Below, piece by piece: positions 5,170 through 6,254 of a stretch of 6,254 bases of DNA. Where the stretch lies: positions 1-6,254 of the forward strand of contig JADZGG010000322.1 of the NCBI GenBank assembly GCA_020854015.1, given 5' to 3'. The notes beneath the pieces are model-generated. The model was not told the origin of the DNA. It worked only from the letters and a program-made list of their open reading frames with translations, and searched no databases. Made by a program: the position numbers and the translations under genes. Numbering within the stretch: position 1 is the stretch's first letter; each line of letters opens with the position of its first letter. Origin of the DNA: Flavobacteriales bacterium (GTDB lineage: Bacteria; Bacteroidota; Bacteroidia; Flavobacteriales_F; PHOS-HE28).

Positions 5170-6009
5170 ATGAACGAAGTGGAAGCCCAAGTCGGTCAAG
5201 TACAAGTATGGGCCTCACGCATCAAGGAGCTGGCGCTCGATTATGCTCCGAAGCTCGTAGCCGCCCTGTTGGTGTTGTGGATCGGATCCATCCTGATACG
5301 CATGTTCGCCAAGGTTATGGGCAAGGTACTGACCAGCCGCGGCGTGGAACCCACATTGCAGCGATTCCTTCATAGCCTGGTGACGGTCTCCTTGCGCATC
5401 CTTCTGCTGATCACGTTCATCGGCATGTTGGGCGTGCAGACCACGAGCTTCATCGCGATCATTGGCGCGGCGGGTCTGGCGGTAGGCCTGGCCCTGCAAG
5501 GTACCCTCGCCAACTTCGCAGGGGGCACCCTCATCCTCCTGTTCAAACCCTACAAGGTTGGCGACCTCATTGAAGCACAAGGACATGTAGGTCACGTGAA
5601 GGAGATCCAGATCTTCACCACCATACTGCTCACACCGGAAAGCAAGACCGTGATCATTCCGAATGGCGCCATGGCCAACGGCAACATCGTGAACTTCACC
5701 CGTGAAGGCAGGATCCGTGTGGACCTCACCTTCGGGCTCAACTACACTGCATCGGTCAGCAAAGCCCGTGAGGTGCTCGGCACTGTCATGCGCGAACATC
5801 CGAAGGTGATGGTGGACCCAGCACCCTCGGTCAACATCGTGAAGCTCAACCTTGACGGCGTGGAGCTGGCCGTGCGCCCGCATTGCGACCCCAAGGACTA
5901 TTGGGACGTGTACTTCGACATCTACGAGAACGGTTTGGCAGCATTGCAGGCGAACGGCGTCGCAGGTCCTCAACCGACCATTCAGGTGATGAAGGTGGAG
6001 AAGGCCTAG
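5170..6009 (+). CDS. mscS: MscS-family small-conductance mechanosensitive channel
   Basis: A 279-residue MscS channel, close to the 286 residues of E. coli MscS. It should form a heptameric inner-membrane pore that opens under membrane tension and releases solutes during sudden osmotic downshift. Helices: TM1 about 28-50, TM2 about 68-90, TM3 about 94-125. The pore helix AAGLAVGLALQGTLANFAGG (100-119) is nearly identical to the E. coli one. Leu103 and Leu107 match the hydrophobic-gate leucines L105/L109, and Gly111 and Gly119 match the hinge glycines G113/G121. The beta domain follows, with FKPYKVGDLI (125-134), VKEIQIFTT (143-151) and VIIPNGAMANGNIVNFTREG (161-180). The C-terminal alpha/beta vestibule runs to about 276. 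There are no extra N-terminal helices or C-terminal ligand-binding domain. It is separated from yceI by a terminator and is likely monocistronic. No Shine-Dalgarno precedes the ATG. Confidence 0.96.
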   Translation: MNEVEAQVGQVQVWASRIKELALDYAPKLVAALLVLWIGSILIRMFAKVMGKVLTSRGVEPTLQRFLHSLVTVSLRILLLITFIGMLGVQTTSFIAIIGAAGLAVGLALQGTLANFAGGTLILLFKPYKVGDLIEAQGHVGHVKEIQIFTTILLTPESKTVIIPNGAMANGNIVNFTREGRIRVDLTFGLNYTASVSKAREVLGTVMREHPKVMVDPAPSVNIVKLNLDGVELAVRPHCDPKDYWDVYFDIYENGLAALQANGVAGPQPTIQVMKVEKA

Positions 6010-6064
6010 GGGCGGATCATCCCACCGCTGCGTGCGCTGTTGCGATCAAAAGGGCGCTGCGACC

Positions 6065-6254
6065 ATGAGCACGTTCCGAGTTGCGATGAAGAAGGCCAAA
6101 GCCTTTCTACATTCCGGCCGAATGCCGATCCATAGCATCAGGTCCGCCCAAGTGACCGAATGGCGCAAGCTGTTCACCAAAGGTCCCATGCCGGCGTCAG
6201 GAGTTGCTCGGAAGCAGGTGCTGGCCGGCATCCCGAAGCGGTCCGTACAGAACG
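6065..6254 (+). CDS. Unrecognised open frame running off the right edge
   Basis: From an ATG 55 bases after the mscS stop, a frame stays open to the window end (63 codons). It begins MSTFRVAMKKAKAFLHSGRM and is rich in Lys and Arg, with no hydrophobic segment and no family I recognise. Codon third positions are moderately GC-rich, compatible with coding. On the opposite strand a frame ending at 6046 is also open to the window edge and about equally plausible by composition, so the strand is not settled. No terminator for mscS is visible in 6010-6064. Confidence 0.3.
   Translation, partial: MSTFRVAMKKAKAFLHSGRMPIHSIRSAQVTEWRKLFTKGPMPASGVARKQVLAGIPKRSVQN

Noticed and set aside
5215..5973. A 252-codon minus-strand frame
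   Set aside because: It is fully antisense to mscS, which is very close to E. coli MscS through the pore and beta domain.
6012..6028. Possible terminator after mscS (GCGG with CCGC)
   Set aside because: Only four pairs with a nine-base loop and no following T-run.

Overview
The window looks like the chromosome of a GC-rich member of the Bacteroidota, probably near the Flavobacteriales. Four things point there. The energy-transduction genes are ordered exbB-exbD-exbD-tonB, a typical Bacteroidota layout. The TonB carries the N-terminal N-x-x-Y-G-A-x-x-L-R motif seen in that phylum. The gene starts lack clear Shine-Dalgarno sequences. Two intergenic sites fit the Bacteroidota promoter (TTTG about 19 bases before TAnnTTTG). 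The base composition, in the mid to high fifties percent GC by eye, is high for the phylum and produces many long spurious antisense reading frames.

Left half, minus strand (about 3240 down to 34): a four-gene operon runs leftward from a promoter near 3208-3238. It encodes an ExbB/TolQ/MotA-type proton-channel subunit, two different ExbD proteins and a TonB protein. Together they should form an inner-membrane motor that uses the proton-motive force to energise outer-membrane TonB-dependent transporters. The genes are spaced by 77, 74 and 4 bases, and the 74-base gap holds a strong hairpin.

Centre (3105-3527): a divergent intergenic region of 423 bases. It holds the leftward ton promoter and, at its right end, a near-consensus Bacteroidota promoter for the rightward genes. 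An 18-base imperfect palindrome sits inside that second promoter. The middle of the region has only short palindromes and no convincing gene.

Right half, plus strand: a pirin-family protein with an unusual Tat-like leader is followed 31 bases later by a YceI-family lipid-binding-like protein without a signal peptide. This pair ends in a clear rho-independent terminator (about 5009-5045). A separate gene then encodes a compact three-helix MscS mechanosensitive channel. The last 245 bases contain no recognisable gene, only an open frame running off the edge.

Overall this is mostly ordinary core-type gene content: energy coupling, a putative redox or stress-related pirin/YceI pair, and osmotic protection. 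I see no mobile elements, CRISPR arrays, RNA genes or defence genes. The points worth a second look are regulatory and architectural: the operator-like palindrome in the pirin promoter, the secretion-type leader on pirin, the extra N-terminal membrane segment on TonB, and the hairpin between the two exbD genes.
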